Source of the DNA: Gelidibacter mesophilus DSM 14095
GTDB lineage: Bacteria; Bacteroidota; Bacteroidia; Flavobacteriales; Flavobacteriaceae
DNA: 64,000 nucleotides
Assembly (NCBI RefSeq): GCF_000423005.1
Contig: NZ_AUHD01000001.1
Span: 310,001-374,000 of the forward strand
Direction: 5' to 3'
Shown here: positions 43,136-53,234 of the stretch, piece by piece
Layout of the letters: each line of letters begins with the position of its first letter
How positions within the stretch are numbered: position 1 is the first letter of the stretch
Position numbers and translations under genes: made by a program
Notes under the pieces: generated by a model
Seen by the model: only the letters and a program-made list of their open reading frames with translations
Told to the model about the DNA's origin: nothing
Database searches by the model: none

Positions 43136-44935
43136 ATGGCAAAGATAAAAAATATTGCAATTATTGCACACGTTGACCACGGTAAGACCACCTTGGTTGA
43201 TAAAATTATGTACCACTGTCACACATTTCGTGAAAGCGAAAACACTGGCGATTTAGTTCTTGATAACAATGATTTGGAACGTGAAAGAGGAATTACGATT
43301 ACCTCTAAGAACATTTCTGTTAATTATAAGGACACAAAAATAAATGTTATTGACACTCCTGGTCACGCGGATTTTGGAGGTGAAGTTGAACGTGTATTGA
43401 ACATGGCTGATGGTGTTTTGCTGTTGGTTGACGCGTTCGAGGGGCCTATGCCGCAAACACGTTTTGTGCTTCAAAAAGCACTTGATTTAGGTTTAAAGCC
43501 TTGTGTTGTCGTCAATAAGGTTGACAAGGACAACTGTACGCCAGATGAGGTACATGAAGCTGTTTTTGATTTGATGTTTGAATTGGGTGCGGAAGAGTGG
43601 CAATTGGATTTTCCAGTGGTGTACGGTTCTGCTAAAAATAATTGGATGAGTACCGATTGGAAAAATCCAACCGATTCTCTTGAGCCGTTATTGGACATGG
43701 TAATAGAACATGTGCCATCGTTTAAAATTGAAGAAGGAACTACTCAAATGTTGATTACTTCTTTGGACTTCTCTTCATTTACTGGTAGAATTGCGATTGG
43801 TCGTTTACAGCGCGGGATTTTAAAAACAGGAATGAATATTTCTTTGGTAAAACGCGATGGAAAAATCGTTAAATCAAAAATAAAGGAACTTTACGTTTTT
43901 GAAGGCGTAGGGCGTAGAAAAGTGGATGAGGTTCAAACTGGAGATATTTGTGCTTTAGTTGGATTGGAAGGATTTGATATTGGAGATACTATTGCCGATT
44001 TTGAAAATCCTGAAGGATTAAAGACGATCGCCATTGATGAACCTACAATGAGTATGTTATTTACCATTAATGATTCGCCATTTTTTGGTAAGGACGGAAA
44101 GTTCGTCACCTCTCGCCATATCAAAGATCGCTTAACTAAAGAGCTTGAGAAAAACTTGGCATTGCGTGTTAATCCAACCGATAGTGCAGATAAATTTATG
44201 GTGTTTGGCCGTGGGGTCTTGCATTTGTCTGTTTTGATAGAAACGATGCGTCGTGAAGGCTATGAGCTCCAAATTGGTCAACCTCAGGTAATCATCAAAG
44301 AAATTGATGGTGTGAAATGTGAGCCAGTTGAAGAGATGACCATTGACTTACCAGAAGCCGTATCAGGTAAGGCCATTGAAATGGTGACCATGCGTAAAGG
44401 TGAAATGTTAAGTATGGAAGCCAAAGGCGACCGTATGGTATGTAAATTTATTATTCCATCACGTGGTATTATTGGTTTACGTAACCAATTATTGACAGCT
44501 ACAGCTGGTGAAGCTATTATGTCTCACCGTTTTACAGAATACCAGCCACTTAAAGGTGGTATTCCAGAACGACAAAATGGCTCATTGGTATCTATGGAGA
44601 AAGGTCAAGCGATTCCTTATTCTATTGATAAATTGCAGGATAGAGGTAAGTTTTTTATTGATCCGGGAGAAGATATTTACGAAGGCCAGGTGATTGGAGA
44701 AAATTCTCGTGGTGATGATATGGCGGTTAATGTCACAAAAACCAAGAAATTGAGTAACGTACGTTCTTCAGGTGCTGATGATAAAGCACGTATTGTTCCT
44801 GCTATTAAATTTTCTTTGGAAGAAGCTTTAGAATATATCCAAAAAGACGAATATGTTGAGGTTACTCCAAACCATTTAAGAATACGTAAAATCTATTTAA
44901 CAGAAGTAGAACGTAAGAGAAACAAAACAGTATAA
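43136..44935 (+). CDS. typA: Ribosome-associated GTPase TypA/BipA
   Basis: A translational GTPase of the EF-G-like TypA/BipA group, needed for ribosome assembly or growth under stress and cold. The 599 residues have the G1 loop [10 protein letters not shown] (11-20), RERGITI (switch I), [16 protein letters not shown] (G3), and NKVDKD (G4), then domains II, III and V with [15 protein letters not shown] and the C-terminal [14 protein letters not shown]. Length and motif order are normal for TypA. Clear promoter and terminator make it monocistronic. Confidence 0.97.
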   Translation: MAKIKNIAIIAHVDHGKTTLVDKIMYHCHTFRESENTGDLVLDNNDLERERGITITSKNISVNYKDTKINVIDTPGHADFGGEVERVLNMADGVLLLVDAFEGPMPQTRFVLQKALDLGLKPCVVVNKVDKDNCTPDEVHEAVFDLMFELGAEEWQLDFPVVYGSAKNNWMSTDWKNPTDSLEPLLDMVIEHVPSFKIEEGTTQMLITSLDFSSFTGRIAIGRLQRGILKTGMNISLVKRDGKIVKSKIKELYVFEGVGRRKVDEVQTGDICALVGLEGFDIGDTIADFENPEGLKTIAIDEPTMSMLFTINDSPFFGKDGKFVTSRHIKDRLTKELEKNLALRVNPTDSADKFMVFGRGVLHLSVLIETMRREGYELQIGQPQVIIKEIDGVKCEPVEEMTIDLPEAVSGKAIEMVTMRKGEMLSMEAKGDRMVCKFIIPSRGIIGLRNQLLTATAGEAIMSHRFTEYQPLKGGIPERQNGSLVSMEKGQAIPYSIDKLQDRGKFFIDPGEDIYEGQVIGENSRGDDMAVNVTKTKKLSNVRSSGADDKARIVPAIKFSLEEALEYIQKDEYVEVTPNHLRIRKIYLTEVERKRNKTV

Positions 44936-44961
44936 TATCATTATTTGATATCATTTTAAAA

Positions 44962-44990
44962 GGGAATTCCAATTGGAGTTCCTTTTTTTT
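44962..44990 (+). terminator. Rho-independent terminator of typA
   Basis: GGAATTCC (44963-44970) and GGAGTTCC (44975-44982) pair with one G-U around an AATT loop, followed by eight T residues. Confidence 0.85.
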
Positions 44991-45017
44991 GTTTAGGGTC
45001 ATAAGAGATGACGAAGA

Positions 45018-46103
45018 ATGTTTGAAGTTGAACGAATAATTAGAACGACATCCAAAACCTTCGTTAAAAATATTGTATTTTGGAAGCTGAATTACATTAT
45101 AAAATCTTCTAACTCCTACAGGCTTTTGAAAGCGTATTCTATTGAACTATATCAGCCCAAATTTAAGTCGGTTTGGAATGCCTTTGTGTCCGATTCCAAA
45201 AATGCTACTTTTTTATTTCAGCGCGATTTTATGGAGTATCATCAGGATAGGTTTGAGGATTTTTCTTTGATGATTTTTGATAAAAAAAAATTGGTAGCGC
45301 TGATGCCTGCTAATAGGGTTGGAGATACAGTTTACTCGCACCAAGGCTTGACTTATGGCGGGCTTTTGTTACCTAATAATATAAGATTTGAAATCGTATT
45401 GCATGGTTTTGAGTTGCTTTTGAAGTTTCTTAAAGAACAAAACATCATTACATTATATCTAAAGGAAATGCCTTCCATTTATCATCGTATTCCATCCCAA
45501 GAAGTCCGTTATCTGAATTTCATTTTAAAGGCAGAATTGGTTAGGAGAGATGTGCTTTCAGTCATTGATAATCAGAATAAAATTAACTTTTCGGCCAGTC
45601 GGCTAGAAGGTATCAAACGTGCACAAAAGTACGACTTAGAGATTGTAAATGACGATAATTTTGAGCTGTTTTGGAATGTGATTCTCAAACCTAACTTAAA
45701 AAATAAACACGATGCCATTCCTGTGCATTCGCTTGAGGAAATAGTAGATTTAAAGCACAAATTTCCTGAAAATATAAAACAATTCAATGTTTACCATGGC
45801 GGAGAAATTGTAGCCGGTGCAACCATATTTGAGACAGAATATGTGGCGCATTGTCAATATATTTCTGGAAATCCTGATAAAAATACTTTAGGAAGTTTGG
45901 ACGCTCTGCATGATTATTTGATTAGTAAGTTTTATGCAGATAAGCGCTATTTTGATTTTGGTACTTCAAACGAAAATAGAGGTGAAAATATAAATGAGGG
46001 GCTTCAATTTTGGAAAGAGGGTTTTGGGGCCCGAACCATAACACAGGATTTTTATCAAATACAGACGAAGAATTATACAGACTTAAAAAAAATCCTGAAA
46101 TGA
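45018..46103 (+). CDS. FemAB/GNAT-like acyltransferase
   Basis: A protein of up to 361 residues with a GNAT/FemAB-type double fold. The conserved start of the domain is [20 protein letters not shown] and [15 protein letters not shown], with [18 protein letters not shown] and a C-terminal [20 protein letters not shown]. Such genes are frequent at the start of polysaccharide clusters. The first 45 residues are less convincing and a shorter start at a downstream TTG is possible. Its stop overlaps the ATG of the DegT aminotransferase by 4 nt, suggesting a shared pathway, maybe N-acylation of the amino sugar. Confidence 0.75.
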   Translation: MFEVERIIRTTSKTFVKNIVFWKLNYIIKSSNSYRLLKAYSIELYQPKFKSVWNAFVSDSKNATFLFQRDFMEYHQDRFEDFSLMIFDKKKLVALMPANRVGDTVYSHQGLTYGGLLLPNNIRFEIVLHGFELLLKFLKEQNIITLYLKEMPSIYHRIPSQEVRYLNFILKAELVRRDVLSVIDNQNKINFSASRLEGIKRAQKYDLEIVNDDNFELFWNVILKPNLKNKHDAIPVHSLEEIVDLKHKFPENIKQFNVYHGGEIVAGATIFETEYVAHCQYISGNPDKNTLGSLDALHDYLISKFYADKRYFDFGTSNENRGENINEGLQFWKEGFGARTITQDFYQIQTKNYTDLKKILK

Positions 46104-47203
46104 TAAAATTTTTGGATCTCCATAAGATTAATGAGCGTTTTGAGAAGAATTTTCAAGACCGTTTTAAGAGTTTTTTAGATTCTGGGCATTATGTTTTAGG
46201 AGTTGAAGTGGCACAGTTTGAAACTGATTTTGCAAGGTATTGTGGGACCAAATACTGTATCGGAACAGCCAACGGATTGGATGCTTTGACCTTGATTTTT
46301 AAAAGTTATATACATTTGGGAAAATTACAGCCGAATGATGAGGTGATCGTTCCTGCCAATACTTATATCGCTTCCATTCTTTCGATACTCAATGCTGGAT
46401 TGAAACCAATTCTCGTTGAGCCTGATCTTGAAGCTTATAATATTTCACCTGTAGAAATAAAGAAACATACTTCCAAGAACACTAAAGCTATTTTGGTAGT
46501 GCATCTTTACGGCCAATTAGCAAATATGGACGCCATCCAAACCATCGCTGAATCAGAAGGTCTGTTAGTTGTTGAAGATGCGGCACAAGCGCATGGCGCA
46601 GCTATAAGTTCTAAGTTGAAAATGGCGGGAGCTTTTGGAGACGCTGCAGCATTTAGTTTTTATCCCAGTAAGAATTTGGGGGCTCTGGGCGATGCAGGTG
46701 CAGTTACCACAAATGATGGAAATTTAGCCGAAACCCTTAAAGCCATGCGGAATTATGGCAGCTCAACAAAGTACGTGAATGAAATTATAGGTGTCAATAG
46801 CAGGTTGGACGAACTTCAGGCTGCATTTTTGAATATCAAATTAAAATCACTAGATAAGGATAATGCGAAGCGACAAGATATCGCCAAAAGATATCTAAGA
46901 GAGGTAAAGAATAAAAGAATAAAACTTCCGTTTTATAGTGGAGACCAAGATCACGTTTTTCATGTATTTGTTGTCAGAGTCAAGGACAGATCCATCTTTA
47001 TAGATTATTTGGAGTCTTGTGATATTGAATATTTGGTGCATTATCCTATTCCGCCGCATCAACAAGAAGCATTGTCAATGTTTAAGCATAGCAAGTTTCC
47101 AATTACTGAAGAGATACATAAAACTATTATTAGTATTCCTATAAGTCCGGTTATGACGGAGAAAGAGGTGTCCACTGTTATTAATGTTTTAAACGCGTAT
47201 TAA
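46100..47203 (+). CDS. DegT/DnrJ/EryC1/StrS aminotransferase (FdtB/QdtB-like)
   Basis: A PLP-dependent sugar aminotransferase of 367 residues, probably converting a 3-keto-6-deoxy dTDP-sugar to a 3-amino sugar for surface polysaccharide. Motifs are [41 protein letters not shown], the PLP lysine in [16 protein letters not shown] (shown from about residue 183) and MRNYGSS. I chose the ATG at 46100, which overlaps the upstream stop; a longer frame from 46010 lies inside the FemAB gene. An FdtA-like isomerase at 51915 supports the Fuc3N/Qui3N idea. Confidence 0.9.
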   Translation: MIKFLDLHKINERFEKNFQDRFKSFLDSGHYVLGVEVAQFETDFARYCGTKYCIGTANGLDALTLIFKSYIHLGKLQPNDEVIVPANTYIASILSILNAGLKPILVEPDLEAYNISPVEIKKHTSKNTKAILVVHLYGQLANMDAIQTIAESEGLLVVEDAAQAHGAAISSKLKMAGAFGDAAAFSFYPSKNLGALGDAGAVTTNDGNLAETLKAMRNYGSSTKYVNEIIGVNSRLDELQAAFLNIKLKSLDKDNAKRQDIAKRYLREVKNKRIKLPFYSGDQDHVFHVFVVRVKDRSIFIDYLESCDIEYLVHYPIPPHQQEALSMFKHSKFPITEEIHKTIISIPISPVMTEKEVSTVINVLNAY

Positions 47204-48508
47204 GTGGGGAAGTTCAATAACTATATTAATGAGCATGTGCTGTTTAAGGTAGCCAATCTCAATACGGCAACCATTATTACTAAAATTGTTGCGGGGATTT
47301 TAACCTCTAAAGCCATAGCAGTTTTTATAGGAGCAGAAGGGATGGCGCTCATCGGCAATCTCAGGAACTTTATAAGTGTAATGCATACTTTTTCAATCTT
47401 AGGTTTTTATAATGGACTGGTCAAATCCATTTCAGAGGTAAAGAATGATGCTTTTAAACTGAGCCAAACCCTATCCACGGCCTATTATTTAGGATTTTTC
47501 TCAACGATCCTTATTTCTCTTATTAGCTATTATAATGCAGAATCGATTAATGATTTTCTGTTTTCTTCTTTTTATAATTATGCGTATGTCATTAAAATAA
47601 TGGCTTTGGCATTGCCATTCTATGCGTTGAATATGTTCAGCTTTGCCATCATGAACGGCTTTTCAAAGTATAAAATCTTATTGATCATCAATATCATTGG
47701 TCAGGTTTTGGGACTTTCAGTGACTTTGCTCTTAATTTATCAAAATAATATTGACGGTGCTTTAATTGCCGCTGTGGTTGCTCCGTCACTTATCTTACTG
47801 ATTACTTTTGTTGGGTTTGTAAATCAACGCAGTCTGACATCATCTTTAAGAATATCCAACGTTAATCTAGGGGTGTTAAAAAAGTTTGCGCCATTTGCAG
47901 TAATGGCTTTAGTTACGGCCATAGCCATCCCAATGGTTTCCATCGTGATCAGAAACTATATTATTGATGAAGTAGGGATTAAGGAAGCTGGATATTGGGA
48001 AGCCATGCAGCGCATTTCAGATTATTATCTCATGTTCATAAATTCGTTGTTGACCCTATACTTTCTGCCGCGGTTCAGTGAAATTGAAAGCAAGCAGGAA
48101 TTTAGGAAGGAGGTTTTTAGTTTTTACAAAAGGACGATGCCTCTTTTTGGATTAGGATTGATCGTTATTTACCTAATACGATCATTTTTGGTACCGCTCA
48201 TGTTTTCTGAGGCTTTTGAGCCCACTGAAGCGTTATTTTTTTGGCAGCTGTTGGGTGATTTTGTAAAAGTGCTATCCATAGTGATTGCCTATCAATTTAT
48301 TGCCAAAAAAATGTTTACCCATTTTATCATCATTGAGATTTTTTTGTTGATCATCATGTATCTGTCTAGTGTATATTTGATTGATATTTATGGTGTTGAA
48401 GGGGCAGTTATGGGACACTTTGTAAGCTATTTGATGCATTATGGTATTATTTTGTTGATATTTGGGACGTCGCTTTTTGGGATATTGAATGAGCAGAATG
48501 AGGACTAA
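47204..48508 (+). CDS. O-antigen flippase (Wzx-like), copy 1
   Basis: A 434-residue MATE/MOP-superfamily lipid-linked oligosaccharide flippase with about 12 to 14 hydrophobic segments. N-terminus ITKIVAGILTSKAIAVFIGA, mid-protein IIRN-like signature VIRNYIIDEVGIKEAGYWEA, and YFLPRFSEIESKQEFRKEVF. It begins at a GTG directly after the DegT stop. The next gene is a paralogue of the same length. Substrate specificity cannot be inferred. Confidence 0.88.
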   Translation: MGKFNNYINEHVLFKVANLNTATIITKIVAGILTSKAIAVFIGAEGMALIGNLRNFISVMHTFSILGFYNGLVKSISEVKNDAFKLSQTLSTAYYLGFFSTILISLISYYNAESINDFLFSSFYNYAYVIKIMALALPFYALNMFSFAIMNGFSKYKILLIINIIGQVLGLSVTLLLIYQNNIDGALIAAVVAPSLILLITFVGFVNQRSLTSSLRISNVNLGVLKKFAPFAVMALVTAIAIPMVSIVIRNYIIDEVGIKEAGYWEAMQRISDYYLMFINSLLTLYFLPRFSEIESKQEFRKEVFSFYKRTMPLFGLGLIVIYLIRSFLVPLMFSEAFEPTEALFFWQLLGDFVKVLSIVIAYQFIAKKMFTHFIIIEIFLLIIMYLSSVYLIDIYGVEGAVMGHFVSYLMHYGIILLIFGTSLFGILNEQNED

Positions 48509-48526
48509 GTGTTTTTAAATCATTCC

Positions 48527-49819
48527 ATGAAAAAAATTAAGGACTATATCAGTAATAATCTTTTAATTAAAATAGCCTCACTAAACTCGGTATCGGTTAT
48601 CACACGAATTTTTGCCGGATTTATCACTTCAAAATTTATAGCATTTTACATTGGACCTTCTGGATTGGCACTTGTAGGGAACTTGAGAGATTTCTTTACA
48701 TCCCTACAATCGTTTTCAACACTGGGGTTTTACAACGGGATTGTCAAATATGTAGCTGAATTTAAGGACAATACCGTTAAGCTTTCCCAAACCTTGTCAA
48801 CAGTATCTTATAGCGTTCTGGCTTCATCGATAGTAATAGGGATAGGTGTTTTTTTTAGTGCGGACTATATGAATCTCATATTGTTTACTGAGCGTAATGA
48901 CTATGGTTATATAATAAAAATTATCGCTATAGGCTTACCTTTGTATGCCATCAATTCTATAGTTCTTGGCTATTTAAACGGACTTTCTGATTTTAAAAGA
49001 ATTGTAGCAATCCAAATTTTTGGTCATGTTTTTGGTACACTCCTGACGGTTTTTCTAATTTATTTCCGTCAAATCCAAGGTGCTTTATTAGCGGTAGTAC
49101 TTTCTGAAGTTTTAATATTCATCATTACCATGACTAGTATTTCTAAGAACGTTGACTTGTTTTCACTCATTTCCTTCAAGCAATTTAAATTCAACCAACT
49201 TAAAAAACTTGGCTCATTTTCTATAATGTCTCTCTTCACGGCATTGTTGGCACCTTTGGTCATGCTCTCCATTAGAAATTATATTATCGATACCCAATCT
49301 ATTGTTGAGGCCGGATATTGGGAAGCCATGAACCGGTTGTCTCGCTATTATTTAATGTTTGTCACCTCTCTGCTTACATTGTATGTGCTGCCCCGCTTTT
49401 CAGAAATCCAAACACATAGGGAATTTAGACGTGAACTTTACATGCTCTTTAAAACTATTCTGCCAATAATTGCATTGATGTTAATTACCACCTATTTTTT
49501 GAGACATATTATTATTTTGTTGGTTTTTTCAGAGGATTTTACACCCGTCGAAGATCTCTTTTTTTGGCAATTGACAGGCGATTTTATCAAGGTCATTTCA
49601 GTTATAATTGCGACCCAACTTTTGGCAAAGGGCATGTTTTGGAAGTATCTGATCACAGAAGGTTTGTCCTTTGCAACCTTGTATTTTGCCAGTATTTTTC
49701 TAATTGATAAATATGGCGTTATTGGAGCCACAATGGCACATTTTGTAAATTATGTTGTGTATATTATTTTAATACTAATGGTGTTCAAAAACGCTCTTTT
49801 TGGAAAACTTGAAGAATAG
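48527..49819 (+). CDS. O-antigen flippase (Wzx-like), copy 2
   Basis: A 430-residue paralogue of the preceding gene: ITRIFAGFITSKFIAFYIGP, LSIRNYIIDTQSIVEAGYWE, and YVLPRFSEIQTHREFRREL match the same positions in copy 1. I chose the ATG at 48527 because MKKIKDYI aligns with MGKFNNYI of copy 1; an upstream GTG at 48509 directly follows the stop and is the alternative. Both copies are complete with no frameshift, so both may act, perhaps on different units. Confidence 0.88.
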   Translation: MKKIKDYISNNLLIKIASLNSVSVITRIFAGFITSKFIAFYIGPSGLALVGNLRDFFTSLQSFSTLGFYNGIVKYVAEFKDNTVKLSQTLSTVSYSVLASSIVIGIGVFFSADYMNLILFTERNDYGYIIKIIAIGLPLYAINSIVLGYLNGLSDFKRIVAIQIFGHVFGTLLTVFLIYFRQIQGALLAVVLSEVLIFIITMTSISKNVDLFSLISFKQFKFNQLKKLGSFSIMSLFTALLAPLVMLSIRNYIIDTQSIVEAGYWEAMNRLSRYYLMFVTSLLTLYVLPRFSEIQTHREFRRELYMLFKTILPIIALMLITTYFLRHIIILLVFSEDFTPVEDLFFWQLTGDFIKVISVIIATQLLAKGMFWKYLITEGLSFATLYFASIFLIDKYGVIGATMAHFVNYVVYIILILMVFKNALFGKLEE

Positions 49820-49896
49820 GGCTAGATTAGATTCTATGTGATTGTGGTTTTTGAAAACTTTAATTAATGTCATATGACAGAAGTGGAGTTAGTGAC

Positions 49897-51036
49897 TTAG
49901 TTTTTGTCCCACAGGTTTAAATACTGTTGTGAAATGGCTTTGTAATAATGTTCCCTTTCGACAAACTCCCTTGCGTTCTTCGAAATTTCTAAGATTTTAT
50001 GAGGATTTTCAATCAACCAACTCAGTTTTTTGACTAAGTAATCCACGTTTGGTAAAGCGTTAATGACTATAGTGTCTTCTTCAACGCCGTAATAATCTAA
50101 CCACTCTTGCTCCGCACCTGTAAAGACCACTTTTCCTTTGGCCATGGCTTCAAGGGCATTAAAGCCTTGGTCAAAAGAATATATCTGATCCATTAAAATG
50201 TGGCAGCCATCGTAGATTTTTATGTATTGATCATAAGGCAGACTGTGGGTAGTAACAACTTCTACTTCGTCTTTGTATTTATCAGCGATAATTTTTAGGG
50301 CTTTTGAAAAATACTCGTTTCCTTTTTTGACCACTGCCGAGGTGTTGATACCGTGAAATATTTTAATTTTATCAGTAATCTCAATGGGAAGATATGCAAT
50401 ATTATCTGTGTTAATTGGATTTGGAATCAATCCTAAATAAGATCTATTACCTAATAAAGGAAGGTGATAATCCATATCTGTAGCAATCACACCTTGAGCA
50501 TTTTTATATATGAAATCGTGAAGGTTTTTAAAAGAATCATTCAAATATTCCAATTGAAATTTATATAATGGTTTCAGTGAAGGATCCTTTAAATATGGAC
50601 TCATGATGCTATAGTTGAATTTTCCATCCATCATGTAGCGCATACATTGATAGTCAATGCCACAGGAGAGTAGAAAAAGTTTTTTATTATGCTTTAAAAG
50701 CTGTTTTAAGAACGTGATGTCCAAACTGGGTGAGGCTTTTAATGCATATTCATTAATCAACTGGACCACGTCAAATCCTCTGAGTTTTTTGGAATGAAAT
50801 TTTGCTTTGAAAAAGATTTCGTAAGCACCTAAGTCCATTGAAGTGAGCTTATAGAACCCGACCTTGAATTTTTTTAGGATCGGATGATGAAACGAATGGT
50901 CAATTTTAAGGTCAACAGGATAATTTTTAAAACCATCCCCATTGGCGATAATCACAACCTCATGTCCTAAAGCTTCAAGCCCTTCTTTAAGAGAATTATG
51001 GAGTCTGCTATATTCACCAACCAACAATATCCGCAT
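49897..51036 (-). CDS. Glycosyltransferase, GT-B fold (family 4-like)
   Basis: A 379-residue GT-B enzyme. Start MRILLVGEYSRLHNSLKEGL, later IKIFHGINTSAVVKKG, VEVVTTHSLPYDQYIKIYDG, and the C-terminal donor-side motif DQGFNALEAMAKGKVVFTG, a variant of EX7E with aspartate-glutamine in the first position. It faces the right-hand GT2 gene divergently over a palindromic promoter. The glycan is unknown. The ATG at 51036 is chosen over a TTG-type start at 51057, which would fall in that promoter. Confidence 0.88.
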   Translation of the reverse strand: MRILLVGEYSRLHNSLKEGLEALGHEVVIIANGDGFKNYPVDLKIDHSFHHPILKKFKVGFYKLTSMDLGAYEIFFKAKFHSKKLRGFDVVQLINEYALKASPSLDITFLKQLLKHNKKLFLLSCGIDYQCMRYMMDGKFNYSIMSPYLKDPSLKPLYKFQLEYLNDSFKNLHDFIYKNAQGVIATDMDYHLPLLGNRSYLGLIPNPINTDNIAYLPIEITDKIKIFHGINTSAVVKKGNEYFSKALKIIADKYKDEVEVVTTHSLPYDQYIKIYDGCHILMDQIYSFDQGFNALEAMAKGKVVFTGAEQEWLDYYGVEEDTIVINALPNVDYLVKKLSWLIENPHKILEISKNAREFVEREHYYKAISQQYLNLWDKN

Positions 51037-51042
51037 AAAAAT

Positions 51043-51064
51043 ATTACTTTTGAACAAAAGTAAT
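51043..51064. promoter_or_regulatory. Palindrome with interlocked divergent -7 elements
   Basis: ATTACTTTTG (51043-51052) and CAAAAGTAAT (51055-51064) are exact inverted arms around AA. The plus strand has TACTTTTG at 51045-51052 and the minus strand has the same element from plus 51055-51062. Each is a TAnnTTTG match for the gene on its side. Confidence 0.6.
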
Positions 51065-51091
51065 AAAACACCTTTTAGAAGAACTCACTTT

Positions 51092-51925
51092 ATGAAGATA
51101 TCATTTGAAATACTCATTTCTACTATGTTTAGGGAGGATTTGAGTTTCTTAAATGCGATATTTTCATTGAATGCAATTGATGATTTTGACATCATTATTG
51201 TCAACCAAACAGATGAGGATAAATGGCTCGTTTCTGACCGTTCTAATATAAAAGTCATCAATTCTTTAGAAAGAGGTTCGCCAGCAAGTCGGAACCTGGC
51301 TATAAGACATGCCTCTAAAGATGTATGCTTAATGGGCGATGATGATATTGTTTATCAGCCCAATTTGAAACAGCATATTGAAGCGGCCTATTCTGCCCAT
51401 CCAAATGTTGCCATGATTTCCTTTGAGGCCATTAATGAGGAAGGTCAGCTGTTTACTGATTATTATCCAGAAGGGTTGCATTCTAAGAAATCCTTAAAGA
51501 AAATTTTTACTTGGGTCATCTCCTTCAAAAGGCAGGTATTTAAAGAACACCAAATTTATTTTAATCACTATTTTGGGGTTGGATCTGTGTTTGAGGGGGA
51601 GACAGAATATGCATTCTTGAGGAGTGCTTATGATAAAGGTTTAAAGATGATTCATGTTTCTCAGACCATTGTTCGGCATCCCAACGAAAGTTCTGGAGGT
51701 TTGATGGGGAGTGACAATGCCCTTTTTGCACGATCAGCCTTAGCGCATCGCTTTTATGGCAATTTGAGTTATCTTTGGTTGTTGAAATATGTGCTTTTTA
51801 TATACAGACACCATTATATTTCGTTTAAAGAAATGCCAACTAAGTTTCAAATGGGTTTAAACGGAATTGCAAAATATAAATCCCTGCTCAAGTCGGGCGA
51901 AATTGATAAGCTTTATGAAGGTTAA
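51092..51925 (+). CDS. Glycosyltransferase family 2
   Basis: A 277-residue GT-A enzyme beginning MKISFEILISTMFREDLSFL with VNQTDEDKWLVSDRSN and GSPASRNLAIRHASKDVCLM, then the DXD-like MGDDDIVYQPNLKQHI and YNDxG-like later EGETEYAFLRSAYDKGL. The ATG at 51092 is the only start consistent with the divergent promoter. The 3' end overlaps the FdtA-like gene by 11 nt. Confidence 0.88.
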   Translation: MKISFEILISTMFREDLSFLNAIFSLNAIDDFDIIIVNQTDEDKWLVSDRSNIKVINSLERGSPASRNLAIRHASKDVCLMGDDDIVYQPNLKQHIEAAYSAHPNVAMISFEAINEEGQLFTDYYPEGLHSKKSLKKIFTWVISFKRQVFKEHQIYFNHYFGVGSVFEGETEYAFLRSAYDKGLKMIHVSQTIVRHPNESSGGLMGSDNALFARSALAHRFYGNLSYLWLLKYVLFIYRHHYISFKEMPTKFQMGLNGIAKYKSLLKSGEIDKLYEG

Positions 51926-52310
51926 ATTATTAGATATTCCTAAAATTGCCGATCCTAGAGGTCATTTGTCAATTATTGAAAAAGATTGCATTCCTTTTGC
52001 AATCAAACGTGTGTACTACTTATATGATATTCCTAGTGATGCGTATAGAGGCGGGCATTCTCATTTGAAGCAAGAATCTTTTGTAATTGCTTTGAGTGGG
52101 AGCTTTGAAATTATAGTAGATGATGGTGAAAATCGAAAAAAAATAATGTTGAATAAGCCTAATATTGGTTTGTATATTCCAACTGGCGTATGGCGAGAGA
52201 TTGAGAATTTCTCTTCCGGTGCGGTGTGCTTGGTATTGGCTTCAACGGAATTTGACGAGAGTGAATATATCAGGGATTATGAAGACTTCAAATCATCTAA
52301 AGCTACTTAA
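51915..52310 (+). CDS. FdtA/QdtA-like sugar 3,4-ketoisomerase (WxcM-like cupin)
   Basis: A 131-residue cupin that isomerises dTDP-4-keto-6-deoxyglucose to the 3-keto sugar used for Fuc3N or Qui3N. Motifs are DPRGHLSIIEKDCIPF, KRVYYLYDIPSDAYRGGHSH (20 residues) and QESFVIALSGSFEI, and the C-terminal FDESEYIRDYEDF. Paired by function with the DegT aminotransferase at 46100. No RmlA/RmlB (dTDP-glucose synthesis) genes are in the window. The stop codon lies inside the 3' end of the opposing GT2 gene (18-bp overlap). Confidence 0.9.
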   Translation: MKVKLLDIPKIADPRGHLSIIEKDCIPFAIKRVYYLYDIPSDAYRGGHSHLKQESFVIALSGSFEIIVDDGENRKKIMLNKPNIGLYIPTGVWREIENFSSGAVCLVLASTEFDESEYIRDYEDFKSSKAT

Positions 52311-53234
52311 TAGAATTCCTGAATTGTGAAGCCCACTTTTTATATGCAATGCAAGTTTCAAAGCCGTTCTATTCAGTTTTAACAAAGTGCGCTGTTTTGA
52401 ATTCAAATTATTCAGATCAATCTTATTGATCAACACTGCTGCCTTCTCTTTATTTCCTGCTAATTTATATTGGATGGCAATGGAAAATCGGTTGAGATCC
52501 AGATATTTCTTTAAACTAGAATTTGATTTTGCAGCTTCTTCATAAGAATCCAAATCTATAAATTGTTTCAAATTTGTGTTAGAATTTGAGATGCGATTGT
52601 CAGCATTTAAATTATATATGGCCGTCACTTGGTTGCTAAAAGCCACAGGGAATTTTAAAGCAATCCTAATCCATAAATCGATGTCTTCTCCCATATCACA
52701 ATTGATATTAAAACCTCCCAACTCGTTTAACACAATTTTGGGAACCATTGCGGCAGAGGTCCAGGCAATACTGTCGATATAACACCCTTCAAAATAATCT
52801 TCTACAATACCTCTCCAATTTTTAATGGTAGGAATAGTATTAAATACTGAAGGAATATTTATTTCTTTGTCTTTTTTTAGATAAGCGGAGGCATAAAGTC
52901 CGCAATTTGGAAACTGCTCAAAAAGTGTTCTTAGATTTTCTAGATGGTTCTGTTTCCATACATCATCGGCATCCAAAAAAACGATCAAATCTGAAGAAGC
53001 TTGCTCAACACCGTAATTACGGGCATTAGAAACCCCTCGGTTTTCAATGTCGAAAACCTTGATACGCTGATCTGTAAACGTCTCAACCGCGTTTTTGCTG
53101 CCATCAGTGGAGCCATCGTTGACTATAATAATTTCAAAATCCTGAAGCGTTTGCGCCAATACCGATGCTATTGTGGTTTGAATATGCTTTTCTTTGTTGT
53201 AAAGCGGAATGATTATAGAGCAAAAACAATTCAT
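52293..53234 (-). CDS. Glycosyltransferase family 2
   Basis: A 313-residue GT-A enzyme: CSIIIPLYNKEKHIQTTIAS, IIVNDGSTDGSKNAVE, VFLDADDVWKQNHLENLRTL with the metal-binding DADD. The C-terminal 80 residues form a helical tail. The start overlaps the preceding GT2 gene by 4 nt. Its 3' end overlaps the FdtA-like gene by 18 nt on the opposite strand. Confidence 0.9.
   Translation of the reverse strand: MNCFCSIIIPLYNKEKHIQTTIASVLAQTLQDFEIIIVNDGSTDGSKNAVETFTDQRIKVFDIENRGVSNARNYGVEQASSDLIVFLDADDVWKQNHLENLRTLFEQFPNCGLYASAYLKKDKEINIPSVFNTIPTIKNWRGIVEDYFEGCYIDSIAWTSAAMVPKIVLNELGGFNINCDMGEDIDLWIRIALKFPVAFSNQVTAIYNLNADNRISNSNTNLKQFIDLDSYEEAAKSNSSLKKYLDLNRFSIAIQYKLAGNKEKAAVLINKIDLNNLNSKQRTLLKLNRTALKLALHIKSGLHNSGILLSSFR

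Noticed and set aside
45018-49819. Polysaccharide island as a genomic island with integrase or transposase
   Set aside because: No integrase, transposase, tRNA insertion site or flanking direct repeat is visible at its borders.
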